Of a DNA stretch of 64,000 nt, positions 8,415 through 17,278 are shown one piece after another. The notes below the pieces were generated by a model that did no database searches, was not told where the DNA came from, and saw nothing but the letters and a program-made list of their open reading frames with translations. Position numbers and translations under genes: made by a program. The stretch is from Micromonospora carbonacea (GTDB lineage: Bacteria > Actinomycetota > Actinomycetes > Mycobacteriales > Micromonosporaceae): NCBI RefSeq assembly GCF_014205165.1, contig NZ_JACHMZ010000001.1, positions 2,626,501 to 2,690,500 on the forward strand, read 5' to 3'. Each line of letters starts with the position of its first letter. Position 1 is the stretch's first letter.

Positions 8415-9526
8415 CGTTGCCGATACCTGTATTCCTCTAGTCGGGGCAGGAAACCGACGACCACCAGCGCGGCGGCGAGCAGGGCCGCCGTGGGCAGGAC
8501 GACCTCGCCGCCGCGGCTGTTCGCGGCCCGCGCCGCGAGCCCGGTGGCGTCCTGGCCGTGCCGCCACGCCGTGCTGCCGGCGGCGTCGATCTCGTTCGCC
8601 GCCCCGGCCGGCGTCGGATCGCCGTCGCGCTGGTCGAGGACCTGCTCGATCGTGTCCGCGCACGGCGTCGGCGCGCAGGCGGTGCGGAGCAGGGCGGCCA
8701 ACTGCGTGGCGTTGCGGTCGGCCAGTGCCGCCAGCTGGACCCCCCGGGCGGCGGCGGCCCGGTCCGTCGCGGCCCGCGCGTCGCCGAGCTGGCCGGTCGA
8801 GTGCAGGCTCGTCGCCGTGGTGCCGCCCAGCGCCAGCACCGCGAGCGTGGCCAGCAGCAGCGGCGCGTTCAGGGCCCGCCGGAACCGGCGGCGCAGGAAC
8901 AGCTGGGCGGCGACCAGCAGCGCGCCGAGGGCGAGCACCGGCAGCAGCCAGAGCAGGATCGTCGCCCGGCCCGTCCAGGGCCCGTCGACCTGCCGGTCCA
9001 GCGCCGCGTCCTGCTTCTCCTCCAGCCGGTCGAGGCGCAGCAGGATCTCCTCCAGCAGGCTCGACGCGTCGCGCAGCGCGGCGGTGCCCAGCGCCCTGCC
9101 GTCGGGCTGGGCGAAGTGCGCGTGGGCCCGCTCGATCAGGCCGGCGTAGGTGACCAGCGACGCCTCGACGACCTGGATGTCGCGGCTGCCGTCGTCACCG
9201 GCGGCGTTGTCCTCCGCGATCTCGGCGAGGTGCTGGCCCGCGCGGGCGATCTGGTTCTGGTAGTCCTCGCCCGGGCCGGCGAGCAGCCGGGTGCCGGCGG
9301 CGAAGCTGGCCACCGCCGCGCCGTGGGCCTCCCGCAAAGCGACCTGGGTGTCGTACACGGCGAGGATCGCCGGCACGGAACGGTCGTAGGCGGCCTCCGT
9401 GGTGCGCTGCACCCCGAGGAAGGCCGCGAGGCAGCCGGCCAGCGCGACCGCGTTCGCGGCGAGCAGCGCCCACAGCAGCCGCAGCAGCGTCCGCCGGGTG
9501 GTGCTGGTCAGCGCCGTGCCGCTCAC
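8411..9526 (-). CDS. GlnX-like transmembrane protein with two extracytoplasmic regions
   Basis: 371 residues. Membrane helix at about 13-35, an outside helical region to about 178 (contains ASFAAGTRLLAGPGEDYQNQ), a pair of helices at about 178-230 joined by a short Arg-rich cytoplasmic turn (LRRRFRRAL), a second outside region with a likely disulphide (CAPTPC), and a last helix at about 340-362 ending in a short basic tail. This layout matches GlnX, which links the GlnH lipoprotein to PknG in mycobacteria. GTG start overlaps the vWA gene stop by 4 bases; its own stop overlaps the lipoprotein start. Predicted role: pass ligand status of the lipoprotein to the kinase. Sequence-level homology with GlnX is not proven here. 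Confidence 0.75.
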   Translation of the reverse strand: MSGTALTSTTRRTLLRLLWALLAANAVALAGCLAAFLGVQRTTEAAYDRSVPAILAVYDTQVALREAHGAAVASFAAGTRLLAGPGEDYQNQIARAGQHLAEIAEDNAAGDDGSRDIQVVEASLVTYAGLIERAHAHFAQPDGRALGTAALRDASSLLEEILLRLDRLEEKQDAALDRQVDGPWTGRATILLWLLPVLALGALLVAAQLFLRRRFRRALNAPLLLATLAVLALGGTTATSLHSTGQLGDARAATDRAAAARGVQLAALADRNATQLAALLRTACAPTPCADTIEQVLDQRDGDPTPAGAANEIDAAGSTAWRHGQDATGLAARAANSRGGEVVLPTAALLAAALVVVGFLPRLEEYRYRQR

Positions 9527-10971
9527 GCCGGCACCGGGCCGGCGTCGGCGGGGTCGGTGAACTCGTGGCGGCACCGCTGGCAGAACCGGGCGCCCGGCGG
9601 CGAGCGGTGGCCGGCCGGGCAGACCCGGGGCGGGGCGTCGGCGGCCGGCCCGGGCCCCGACGCCGGCCGGGGGGCCGGGCCGGGCACCGTGACCGACGAC
9701 CGCACGGCCACGCTGATCACGTCGAGCCGGGGCAGGTCGTCGCGCAGCCGCACCGGGGCGGCGTCGACGTCCTCGACGAGCAGCCGCAACTGTTCCAGGT
9801 GGAACGCGTCGCCGGCGGCGGTGGCCAGCGCGACCGCGCGGCCGAGCAGCCGGGCGGCCGTCTCCCGGTCGCCCGTGTCGTACGCGTCGCAGCCGTCGGC
9901 GATGAGCCGGCTCAGCTCCTCCTGCCCGGTGTAGTGGGCGACCCGCGGGTCGATCCGGCTGGACAGGGCCAGGTCCTCCGTCCAGTGCGCCAGGAGGTTC
10001 ACCGGCCCGGCGGCCGGCACGTCGTCCAGCAGCAGGTCGACGCGGGCGACCCGCAGGTCCTCGCCCGTCGGCCGGCCCGCCGGGTCCACCTCGAGGCACA
10101 GGTGGTATTCCCGGGCCTCCACCCCCCAGGAGCCGGTCGGGCAGGTCACGGAGCGGTCGTCGAGCGGCGTCACGGGCAGCTCCATGATCGTGGGATGCAC
10201 CTGCCGGCAGGACAGCACCCGCGCCGGCGGCACCACGGCGATCCGCAGGCCGGCCCGGGCCACCCGCTTGGCCATCGTGGCCCGCATGGTCGCCCGGAAG
10301 TCGGCCTCCAGCTCCTCGGGCCGGCGGACCGCGTCGGCGGTGCCGTGCAGCGCCTCGGCGACGCGGGTCAGCTCGCGGGGCTCCCAGGCGTCGCCGACGC
10401 CCCGGGCGTCGCAGACGAACTGCCCCGCGCAGGCCGCCAGCACCTCCGCCAGCCGCTGCGGCGTCTCGTGCTCGTTGCGCCCGTCGGTGAGCAGCAGGGC
10501 GTGCCGGATCGCCTCCGGGTGCCCGGCCAGCAGCTCCCGGGCCAGCTCCAGCCAGGCGCCGATCGCCGTGCCGCCGGCCGCGGCGAGCCGGCCCAGCTCG
10601 CGCCGGGCCGCGTCCCGGGTGGCCGGTGCGGCGACGGCCAGGCCCCGGTGGGCGGGGTAGACCATCCGGGCCTCGTGGGTGCCCTCCACGACGGCGAAGC
10701 GGACCCCGTCCGGCAGCATCTCGACGGCTGCGGCGGTGGCCCGCCGGGCCGCGCCGAGCTTCGTCGGCGGGTGCGCCATGGACCCGGAGCAGTCGACGAC
10801 GACCACCTCCGCGTAGCCGGAGCCGTCGACCTCGGGCGGGGCGTCGCCCGCGCCGGCCCGCGCGGTGACGGTGAGGATCGCGTGCAGCTGGCGGTCCCTC
10901 GTGGACAGGAACCGGTCGTGGTCGATCCGCAGGTCGAAGTCGAGCGCGCTGGACACCGGGTCGCTCCTCAC
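9523..10971 (-). CDS. von Willebrand factor A-domain protein with C-terminal zinc ribbon
   Basis: 482 residues. The vWA fold begins near residue 50 and carries a MIDAS motif DCSGSM (Asp60), a GGTAIGAWL metal-coordinating loop and HALLLTDGRNE. Beta-rich and helical regions follow. The C-terminus (CPAGHRSPPGARFCQRC) is a four-Cys/His zinc ribbon, echoing the zinc ribbons of the kinase encoded upstream. GTG start overlaps the kinase stop by 4 bases (GTGA). MIDAS-type vWA proteins bind partner proteins through a metal-bridged acidic residue, so a scaffold or substrate role in the kinase module is likely. No such component is part of the mycobacterial PknG locus as I know it. Confidence 0.88.
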   Translation of the reverse strand: MRSDPVSSALDFDLRIDHDRFLSTRDRQLHAILTVTARAGAGDAPPEVDGSGYAEVVVVDCSGSMAHPPTKLGAARRATAAAVEMLPDGVRFAVVEGTHEARMVYPAHRGLAVAAPATRDAARRELGRLAAAGGTAIGAWLELARELLAGHPEAIRHALLLTDGRNEHETPQRLAEVLAACAGQFVCDARGVGDAWEPRELTRVAEALHGTADAVRRPEELEADFRATMRATMAKRVARAGLRIAVVPPARVLSCRQVHPTIMELPVTPLDDRSVTCPTGSWGVEAREYHLCLEVDPAGRPTGEDLRVARVDLLLDDVPAAGPVNLLAHWTEDLALSSRIDPRVAHYTGQEELSRLIADGCDAYDTGDRETAARLLGRAVALATAAGDAFHLEQLRLLVEDVDAAPVRLRDDLPRLDVISVAVRSSVTVPGPAPRPASGPGPAADAPPRVCPAGHRSPPGARFCQRCRHEFTDPADAGPVPA

Positions 10972-13175
10972 CGTGCTCGCAGGAAGGTCAGCGGCCGGAC
11001 CGCGTTCGCCCGGTCGACGAGGACACCGTGGTCGTTGGCCGTGCGCGCCTGCCGGGCCAGGTCCCGCAGGGACCGCTCCAGCAGCCGCCGCAGGGACCGC
11101 TCCGCCGGCGCGTCGCCCAGCGTCCCGCCGGCGGCCAGGCCGGCGGCGCCGTGCGCGAGGACCCGGTCCAGGGCGGCCTGCCGGAGCACCGCCGTCATCC
11201 GGTCGCGCGCCTCGCCGTGCCGGGCGCCCCCGTCCAGCCGCAGGCGGTCGAGGCGGCGCACCGCCTCGTTGAGGTGCTCCGCGCCGGGCGGGTCGTCGCC
11301 GAGCCGGGTGGCCAGCACCCGCACGGCCGCGACCTGGGCGGCGTCGTAGTGCCGGGAGACGCGGGGGACGCCGTCGAGGAACTGCACCGCCGCCTCCCGG
11401 TCGCCGTCGGCCAGCCGCAGCCGGGCCAGCCCGAACGCGGCGCTGGCGGCCGACCGGTCCCGACGCCACACCGCCCGGTAGTAGCGGGTCGCCTCGCCGG
11501 CGTCGCCCCGCTGCTCCGCGCAGTAGCCGAGCGCCAGCTTCGGGGCCACCTCGCCCGGCAGCTCCGCGTACGCCCGGTCGAACCGGTCGCCGGCCTCGGC
11601 CACGTCGGACCGGGCGAGCGCCAGCAGGCCGTGGTGCCAGACCAGCCGCCAGTCGGCGGCCGCGTCCTCCCGCAGCAGCCCGGCCGCGATCTCCAGGGCC
11701 TCCTGGGCCGGCCCCGGCCCGGCCAGCTCCAGGTGCGCCCGGCAGCGCGACAGCTCGACCTCGACCGAGGCCGTCTCGAACGCCGCGAGCCGGGCCAGCA
11801 GGCTGCCGGGGTCGAGCGCGCCGATCAGGTGCAGGGCGGCGGTGGCCGGGTCGCCGGCCGCGGGGCGGGGCACCGGCAGGCCGGTGGCCACCGAGGGCGG
11901 CGCCGGGCGGCCGTGGTGCGGCGCCTCGGCGGCGGCCGGGTCCGTCCAGGCCGCCAGCGCCGGCACCGCGCCGAGCCCCGCGTCGAGCAGCGCCGCCGTG
12001 GGGGCGAACACGGTGGAGGGCTCCTGGGCGCGGTCGGCCGGGGGCGCCGGCAGCAGCTCCCGCAGCACGCCCTTGAGCTGCTCGGACATCTCCGACGCGG
12101 ACGCGAAGCGGCGACGCCACTCGGGGTGGGCGGCCCGGGTGACCAGCCGCCCGAACGACTCCGCACCGAGGGCGGTGTCGCGGCCGGGGGAGTCGAGCGG
12201 GGGACGGCTCAGCTCCCGCAGCATGACCCCGACCGCGTAGAGGTCCGAGCGCACCGTGAACCCGTGCGCCGCCAGCTCGGTCGGGCTCACCCCGTAGGTC
12301 TCGGTGCGCACCTTCGGGCTGTGCCGGTCGTCGGCCCGGCGCACCCCGCCGAGGTCGATCAGCTTGACCCGGTCGGCGGTGCGGATGACGTTGCCCGGGT
12401 GCAGGTCGGTGTAGAGCAGCCCCTTGCCGTGCAGGTGGTCCAGCGCGGTCAGGATCTCGTGACCGTAGGCGAGGATCTCCACCAGGGGCAGCGTGACCGC
12501 CGGCCGGGTCGGGTCGACCGCCGCCTGCCAGAGCTCGTGCAGCGGCATCCCCTCCAGGTATTCCATCACGATGTAGCTGGTCTGCCCGCCGAAGAGCCGG
12601 TCCGGCGCGCTGACGAAGTTGAAGATCCGGACGATGTTCGGGTGGTCCAGGGTGGTCAGGAACTGCCGCTCGGATACCTCGATCGCCAGGGCGTCGGGCT
12701 CGGTCTTGCTGATCAGCCGCTTCAGGGCCATGGGCTTGCGGTCGAGGTGCACGTCCTCGGCGAGGTAGACCTGCCCGAGGCCGCCCCGGGCCAGGTAGCC
12801 GACCACTTCGTACTGCCCGGCCACCAGGTCGCCGGGCGCGAGGGCGGAGACGAACGCGAAGGGCGTGCCGCAGTGCGGGCAGTAGCCGTGGTCGAGCCGC
12901 TCGGCCCCGCCCCGGCCGACCTCCCGCCGGCACACGGGGTTGGCGCAGAACCGCTCGTGCTCGGGCACCGTCAGGCCGGCCGTGGTGCGCCGGTGGCCGG
13001 TGAAGTCGCGCACCGGCAGGGACACCAGCCCCGCCACCGGCCAGGTCTCGGTCCCGACCGGCGCCCCGGCCGTCGGCCTCGTGGCCCGTGCCGGCCGGGG
13101 CGCGAGGCCGCAGACCTCGCAGAAGCCGTCGGCGTCGACGACGCCCGGACAACCCGGGGTACGCGCACAGCGCAT
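10968..13175 (-). CDS. PknG-like serine/threonine protein kinase with N-terminal zinc ribbons and C-terminal TPR-like repeats
   Basis: 735 residues. N-terminus: Cys pairs at 3/9/19/22, then a second ribbon (FCANPVC...YCPHCG), comparable with the rubredoxin-like redox domain of PknG. Kinase domain from about residue 115: GGLGQVYLAED glycine loop, catalytic Lys152 in MALKRL, catalytic loop YTDLHPGN with Asp257 and no Arg before it, and IDLGG (Asp274) in place of DFG, all PknG traits. After a Pro/Ala linker (about 380-430) helical repeats follow, e.g. GYCAEQRGDAGEATRYYRAV, as in PknG's TPR tail. ATG overlaps the protease stop by one base (TGATG). In mycobacteria PknG controls 2-oxoglutarate metabolism through the FHA protein GarA; the target here is unknown and no FHA gene is in the window. 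Confidence 0.92.
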   Translation of the reverse strand: MRCARTPGCPGVVDADGFCEVCGLAPRPARATRPTAGAPVGTETWPVAGLVSLPVRDFTGHRRTTAGLTVPEHERFCANPVCRREVGRGGAERLDHGYCPHCGTPFAFVSALAPGDLVAGQYEVVGYLARGGLGQVYLAEDVHLDRKPMALKRLISKTEPDALAIEVSERQFLTTLDHPNIVRIFNFVSAPDRLFGGQTSYIVMEYLEGMPLHELWQAAVDPTRPAVTLPLVEILAYGHEILTALDHLHGKGLLYTDLHPGNVIRTADRVKLIDLGGVRRADDRHSPKVRTETYGVSPTELAAHGFTVRSDLYAVGVMLRELSRPPLDSPGRDTALGAESFGRLVTRAAHPEWRRRFASASEMSEQLKGVLRELLPAPPADRAQEPSTVFAPTAALLDAGLGAVPALAAWTDPAAAEAPHHGRPAPPSVATGLPVPRPAAGDPATAALHLIGALDPGSLLARLAAFETASVEVELSRCRAHLELAGPGPAQEALEIAAGLLREDAAADWRLVWHHGLLALARSDVAEAGDRFDRAYAELPGEVAPKLALGYCAEQRGDAGEATRYYRAVWRRDRSAASAAFGLARLRLADGDREAAVQFLDGVPRVSRHYDAAQVAAVRVLATRLGDDPPGAEHLNEAVRRLDRLRLDGGARHGEARDRMTAVLRQAALDRVLAHGAAGLAAGGTLGDAPAERSLRRLLERSLRDLARQARTANDHGVLVDRANAVRPLTFLRAR

Positions 13176-14929
13176 CAGGACGTCGCCCCTTCCCGCCGGT
13201 CGTCGAGGGCGCCCCGGACCGCCTCGGCGTAGGCGTGCACGGCGTCGGCGGCCTCGGTGAGGTCGCAGGGGCCGGCCCAGAGCAGGTCGTGGGCCTGCCG
13301 GTAGGACCGCCCGATGCCCCGGTGCTCGGTCAGCCCGCCGGCGACGGCGCGGGCCCGGTGCGCGTCCAGCAGCCCCCGCAGCTGCTGGTGCTCGGCGGCC
13401 CGCGCGGTCAGCTCGCGCCGCAGCGCCGTCGCCTCGTGCAGGGCCCGGTCGGTGCCCTGCTCCATGGCGGCCAGGTGCTCCAGCAACGGGCCGGGGTCGG
13501 GCTCCCGGGCCGCGGCCCGCAGCGCGGTGAGCCGGATCCGCAGCAGGGTGGCCCGCGGCTTCTCCGGTGGCAGCCCGCGCACGCGCGCCTCGAGCCGGCG
13601 GCGGTGCTCGCGGGCCAGGTGCTCGGCATCGTGCAGCCCGGTGATCCGGCGGGCCAGCAGCGCGAGCCGCAGGCCGACCGCGGGGCTGCGGAAGCCCACC
13701 AGGATCCGCAGGTCGCGGTCGGCGGCGCGGTCGACGATCGGGCCGACCACGTCGTCGACCAGCGCCTCGGGGTCGCTCGACTCGTCCACGCCGTCGATCA
13801 GCAGCGACCGGGGCGCCGCGTCGCCGAGCAGGTCGCCCGCCGGGGGCCCGGTGCTGCCGACGAAGCCCAGGATCCGGGCGGCCAGCTCCCGTGGTGGCTT
13901 GCCGGCGGCGTCCAGCGCCAGGTCGATGCTGCCCAGCGGCGGCAGCGACGGGTCCCGTTCGGCGGCGGCCGGATCGACCGACGACGGCCGGAGTTGCCGG
14001 TTGGCCAGCACCACGGCCCGGCGCACGGTGGCCGAGGACGCCGACGTGGGCGGGCCGGTGACGACCACCAGGACGTTTTGCGCGAAGCGGCGGGCGAAGA
14101 AGTCGGCCGTGCGCCGGGCGACCTCGCCGTCCTCCCGGCCGCCGCCCACCGACGTCAACTCCCGGTCGACGGAGGAGTCGCCGACCACCCACGTCTGGAG
14201 CAGGGGCAGATGGTGGAGCAGGGTCTCCACGGGGATCATGAACGACCGGCCGGAGGCGGGGCCGCTGTAGTAGGAGACCACCATGCCCACCACGTAGCCG
14301 GTCTCGTTGTCGACCGCCGCCGCGCCGCTGAACCCGCTGCGCACCCGGAGGCCGGGGCTCGCCGGGCTCGGGTCCATCTGCATCCACTCGTTGGCCGGGC
14401 CCGTCCCCCCGTGCAGGACGGCGTGGACGGTCTCGCCGTCGCGGAACTCCTTCGGGAACCCGAACGCGTAGACGTGTTTCTCCCACAGGGGCAGCCGCCG
14501 CAGCTCGGCGCCCGGGCGGCCGGGGACCGGGTCGGAGAGTTCGAGCAGGGCGATGTCGCCCTGGCCCTCCTTGCCCGCCGGCACCCAGCCGCCGGTCACG
14601 ACCCCGGCGGACCGGGCGGACAGCCGGGGCAGGCGCACCAGTTCGACCTGGACCCGGTCGGCGGGCGGGGTGGCCCCCGCCGTCGCGCGGCCGACCGCGC
14701 GGTCGACGACGTGGGCGCAGGTGAGGACGTGCCGGTCGCCCAGCAGCGTCCCGCTGCCGAGGATCACGCCGTTGCCACCACGGATGCGCACCACCCACGG
14801 CTGACGGCCGTGATTCTCCCTCACCTGTGCATGGTATTCGCAGAGTCTTTCGACGGTGGGGCGCGGAATTGACCATTGTAAGAAAGACGACTCGGCCGCG
14901 AAACGCGAAAGAGGCGGCGGCCGAAGCAT
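13175..14929 (-). CDS. trypsin-like serine protease fused to degenerate P-loop/helical region
   Basis: Up to 584 residues, first gene of the PknG-like operon. No signal peptide, so cytoplasmic. Trypsin fold with complete triad: His73 (LTCAHVV), Asp125 (GQGDIALLEL), Ser201 (RSGFSGAAAV). From about residue 275: VVVTGPP followed by Ser/Ala instead of GK[ST], then a Walker-B-like SLLIDGVDES, so the NTPase part seems to have lost its Walker A. The C-terminal 200 residues are charged helices. Protease-NTPase fusions are typical of actinobacterial conflict/signalling loci. The ATG start (MLRPPPLSRF) lacks a clear ribosome site; a GTG at residue about 42 is an alternative, but conserved-looking residues before it favour the longer form. 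Confidence 0.8.
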   Translation of the reverse strand: MLRPPPLSRFAAESSFLQWSIPRPTVERLCEYHAQVRENHGRQPWVVRIRGGNGVILGSGTLLGDRHVLTCAHVVDRAVGRATAGATPPADRVQVELVRLPRLSARSAGVVTGGWVPAGKEGQGDIALLELSDPVPGRPGAELRRLPLWEKHVYAFGFPKEFRDGETVHAVLHGGTGPANEWMQMDPSPASPGLRVRSGFSGAAAVDNETGYVVGMVVSYYSGPASGRSFMIPVETLLHHLPLLQTWVVGDSSVDRELTSVGGGREDGEVARRTADFFARRFAQNVLVVVTGPPTSASSATVRRAVVLANRQLRPSSVDPAAAERDPSLPPLGSIDLALDAAGKPPRELAARILGFVGSTGPPAGDLLGDAAPRSLLIDGVDESSDPEALVDDVVGPIVDRAADRDLRILVGFRSPAVGLRLALLARRITGLHDAEHLAREHRRRLEARVRGLPPEKPRATLLRIRLTALRAAAREPDPGPLLEHLAAMEQGTDRALHEATALRRELTARAAEHQQLRGLLDAHRARAVAGGLTEHRGIGRSYRQAHDLLWAGPCDLTEAADAVHAYAEAVRGALDDRREGATS

Positions 14930-14997
14930 TCGTGAATGGATTTCGCCGCGATTCCCGTGCCCCGCGCGGCCCGCTGCGGTGGGCTACCCTCTGCCCG

Positions 14998-16260
14998 GTG
15001 AGCGTGACCACGTCGACGCCCGTCGCGCCCGCGCCGCACGGGCGCGGCCGGGGCTTCCGCGCGCTCTGGGCGGCCCAGGTCCTCTCCGTGCTCGGCGACT
15101 CGTTCTCCCAGCTCGCCGTGCCGCTGCTGGTGCTCGACGCGACCGGTTCGATCGCCACCGCCGGCCTGCTCACCGGCGCGTCCGGCGTGGCCTCGGTGGT
15201 CGCCGGCCTGTTCGCCGGCGTCGTCGTGGACCGCTTCGACCGGCGGGCGCTGCTGGTCGGCGCGGACGTGGCGCGGATGCTGCTGCTCGCGGCGGCCCCG
15301 CTGGTGTGGTGGCTGGCCCCGACCCCGCCGATCTGGCCGCTGTTCGTGCTGCTGCCGCTCGCCGCGGCGATCGGCATGGTGTTCCAGGTCGCCGCCGTCA
15401 CGGCGGTGCGCGGCCTGGTCGCCGGCCCGGAGCTGACCCGGGCGAACGGCCGGCTGTACGCCGGCACCGCGCTCGCGGCGGTCGCCGGCCCCGCGTTGGC
15501 CGGTGCCGTGTCCGGCTGGTGGGGCCCGGCGGGCGCGCTCGCCGTCGACGCCGCCAGCTTCGGCGTCTCCGGGGCGCTGCTGACGCTGGTCCGGCTTCCC
15601 GCGCGCAGCGCCGCCCCCGCCGGCGCGGCGGGCCGCGCCGGGCCGTGGACGGAGTTCCTCGCCGGGGCGCGGTTCCTGTGGCGTCACCGGGTGCTGCGCC
15701 CGCTGACCGCGCTGCTGACCGTCTTCCTGCTGTTCACCTACGGCATGGACGACGTGGTCGTCTACCACCTCAAGCACGGCCTGCACCAGCCCGACGGGAC
15801 GGTCGGCCTGGTGCTCGCCGCCGGCGCCGCGGGCACGGTCACCGGTTCGCTGGTCGTCGCGCGGCTGCGCCGGCGGTTCGGGTTCGGGGCGTGCTGGATC
15901 GGCGCGACGGCGGCCACCGGCGGCGCGGTCGCGGCCCTCGCGTCGACCCGCCGGCCCGCCGAGGTCGGCGCGCTGGTGGCCGTCTACTTCGGCTGCCTCG
16001 GCGTCGGCGGCATCTGCTCGCTGTCGCTGCGCCAGGAGGTGACGCCGGAGCACCTGCTCGGCCGGGTCACCGCCGCGTTCTGGACGATCCACTTCTCCCT
16101 CGGTGGGATCGGCGCGGCGGCGTTCACCTGGCTGGCCCAGCGCCACGGCGCGCCGGTGACCTTCGTCGTGGCCGGTGCCGGCGGGGTCACGGTCGCGGTC
16201 GCCGCCCTGGGCACCGCCGTGCGCCGGGCCGGCCCCGCCGCCGGTCACCCGATCGGGTGA
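14998..16260 (+). CDS. MFS transporter (EntS-like exporter)
   Basis: 420 residues with 12 predicted helices. The opening helix ALWAAQVLSVLGDSFSQLAV and the VDRFDRRALLVGADVARM loop between helices 2 and 3 match the EntS/macrolide-efflux branch of drug and siderophore exporters. GTG start (SVTTSTPVAP) chosen because upstream in-frame codons would run into the divergent protease gene and lack membrane character. Divergent from the PknG-like operon across a short, slightly AT-richer region. Substrate unknown. Confidence 0.85.
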   Translation: MSVTTSTPVAPAPHGRGRGFRALWAAQVLSVLGDSFSQLAVPLLVLDATGSIATAGLLTGASGVASVVAGLFAGVVVDRFDRRALLVGADVARMLLLAAAPLVWWLAPTPPIWPLFVLLPLAAAIGMVFQVAAVTAVRGLVAGPELTRANGRLYAGTALAAVAGPALAGAVSGWWGPAGALAVDAASFGVSGALLTLVRLPARSAAPAGAAGRAGPWTEFLAGARFLWRHRVLRPLTALLTVFLLFTYGMDDVVVYHLKHGLHQPDGTVGLVLAAGAAGTVTGSLVVARLRRRFGFGACWIGATAATGGAVAALASTRRPAEVGALVAVYFGCLGVGGICSLSLRQEVTPEHLLGRVTAAFWTIHFSLGGIGAAAFTWLAQRHGAPVTFVVAGAGGVTVAVAALGTAVRRAGPAAGHPIG

Positions 16261-16311
16261 CCTCCCGCGGTACCGTCTTCGGCCCGGCCCGTCGCTGTCA
16301 GAATCGGCCGC

Positions 16312-17259
16312 ATGTCCAGCACCGGGGAGATGATCACGCTCAGGGACGGCCGCCGGATGGCGGTGCACCGCTCCGGTGCGGACACCGGCCGTCGGGTGGT
16401 GGTGTTCTGTCACCCGGCCCCGGGCTCCGGGGCCTTCGACCCCGATCCCGCGGCCACGCGCCTCGCCGGGGTGACCCTCCTCGCCCCGGACCGGCCCGGT
16501 TACGGCGGCTCCGAGCCGGCCACCGGCTGGTCCGACGTGCCGGCCGCCGCCGACGACCTCGCCGAGCTGATCGACCAGCGCGGCCTCGGGCGGGTCGCCG
16601 TCGCCGGCTGGTCGGCCGGTGGACGGGTCGCGCTGGCCCTCGCGGCCCGCCGGCCCGACCTGGTGCGCCGGGTGGCCGTGCTGGCCACCCCCGCCCCCGA
16701 CGAGGAGGTGCCCTGGCTCGACCCCGGGCAGCGGGACATGCTCGCGGCGCTGCGCGACCGGCCCGTCGCCGACGTCCGCGCCGCGCTGGACGCCGCGCTG
16801 ACCCCCCTGGTGCCCGCCGACCCTCGGGACCCGGCCGCGGCGCGGCTGCTCGGCGCGAACCGGGCCGACGAGGCCGCGTTGGCCGACCCGGCCACGGCGG
16901 CGCGGATCGGCGACCTGCTGGCCGAGGCGTTCGCCCAGGGCACGCGGGGCCTCGCGGACGACGTCGCCGGCTACTCGCTGCGCCCCTGGGGCTTCACGCC
17001 CGACCAGGTGCGGGCGGACACCCTGCTGCTCTACGGGGCCGGGGACGCCCTCGCCGGCCCCGAGCACGGCCGCTGGTGGCGCGACGCGCTGCCCGACGCC
17101 CGGCTGGAGGTCGTGCCGGACGCCGGTCACCTGTTGGTGGCGCAGTCCTGGCGTAGGGCCCTCGACCACCTGGTCGGTCCGCCCGCGCGGGCCACCTCCG
17201 CCCGGGAGGCGGTCGCGCTCATCCTCCGCGCGTCGAGCCCGCCGCGTCCGGTGCGCTAG
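16312..17259 (+). CDS. alpha/beta-fold hydrolase
   Basis: 315 residues. Nucleophile elbow GWSAGG, oxyanion region FCHPAPGSG, DRPGYGGSEP after strand 4, and a late LLYGAGDAL (Asp) and DAGHLLV (His) complete the triad. Typical of small-molecule hydrolases or peptidases of the S33-like type; substrate unknown. Lies 51 bases after the MFS gene on the same strand, so possibly co-transcribed. Ends 19 bases before the convergent PucR-type gene stop. Confidence 0.88.
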   Translation: MSSTGEMITLRDGRRMAVHRSGADTGRRVVVFCHPAPGSGAFDPDPAATRLAGVTLLAPDRPGYGGSEPATGWSDVPAAADDLAELIDQRGLGRVAVAGWSAGGRVALALAARRPDLVRRVAVLATPAPDEEVPWLDPGQRDMLAALRDRPVADVRAALDAALTPLVPADPRDPAAARLLGANRADEAALADPATAARIGDLLAEAFAQGTRGLADDVAGYSLRPWGFTPDQVRADTLLLYGAGDALAGPEHGRWWRDALPDARLEVVPDAGHLLVAQSWRRALDHLVGPPARATSAREAVALILRASSPPRPVR

Positions 17260-17278
17260 CGGTGACGCGCGAACCCGT

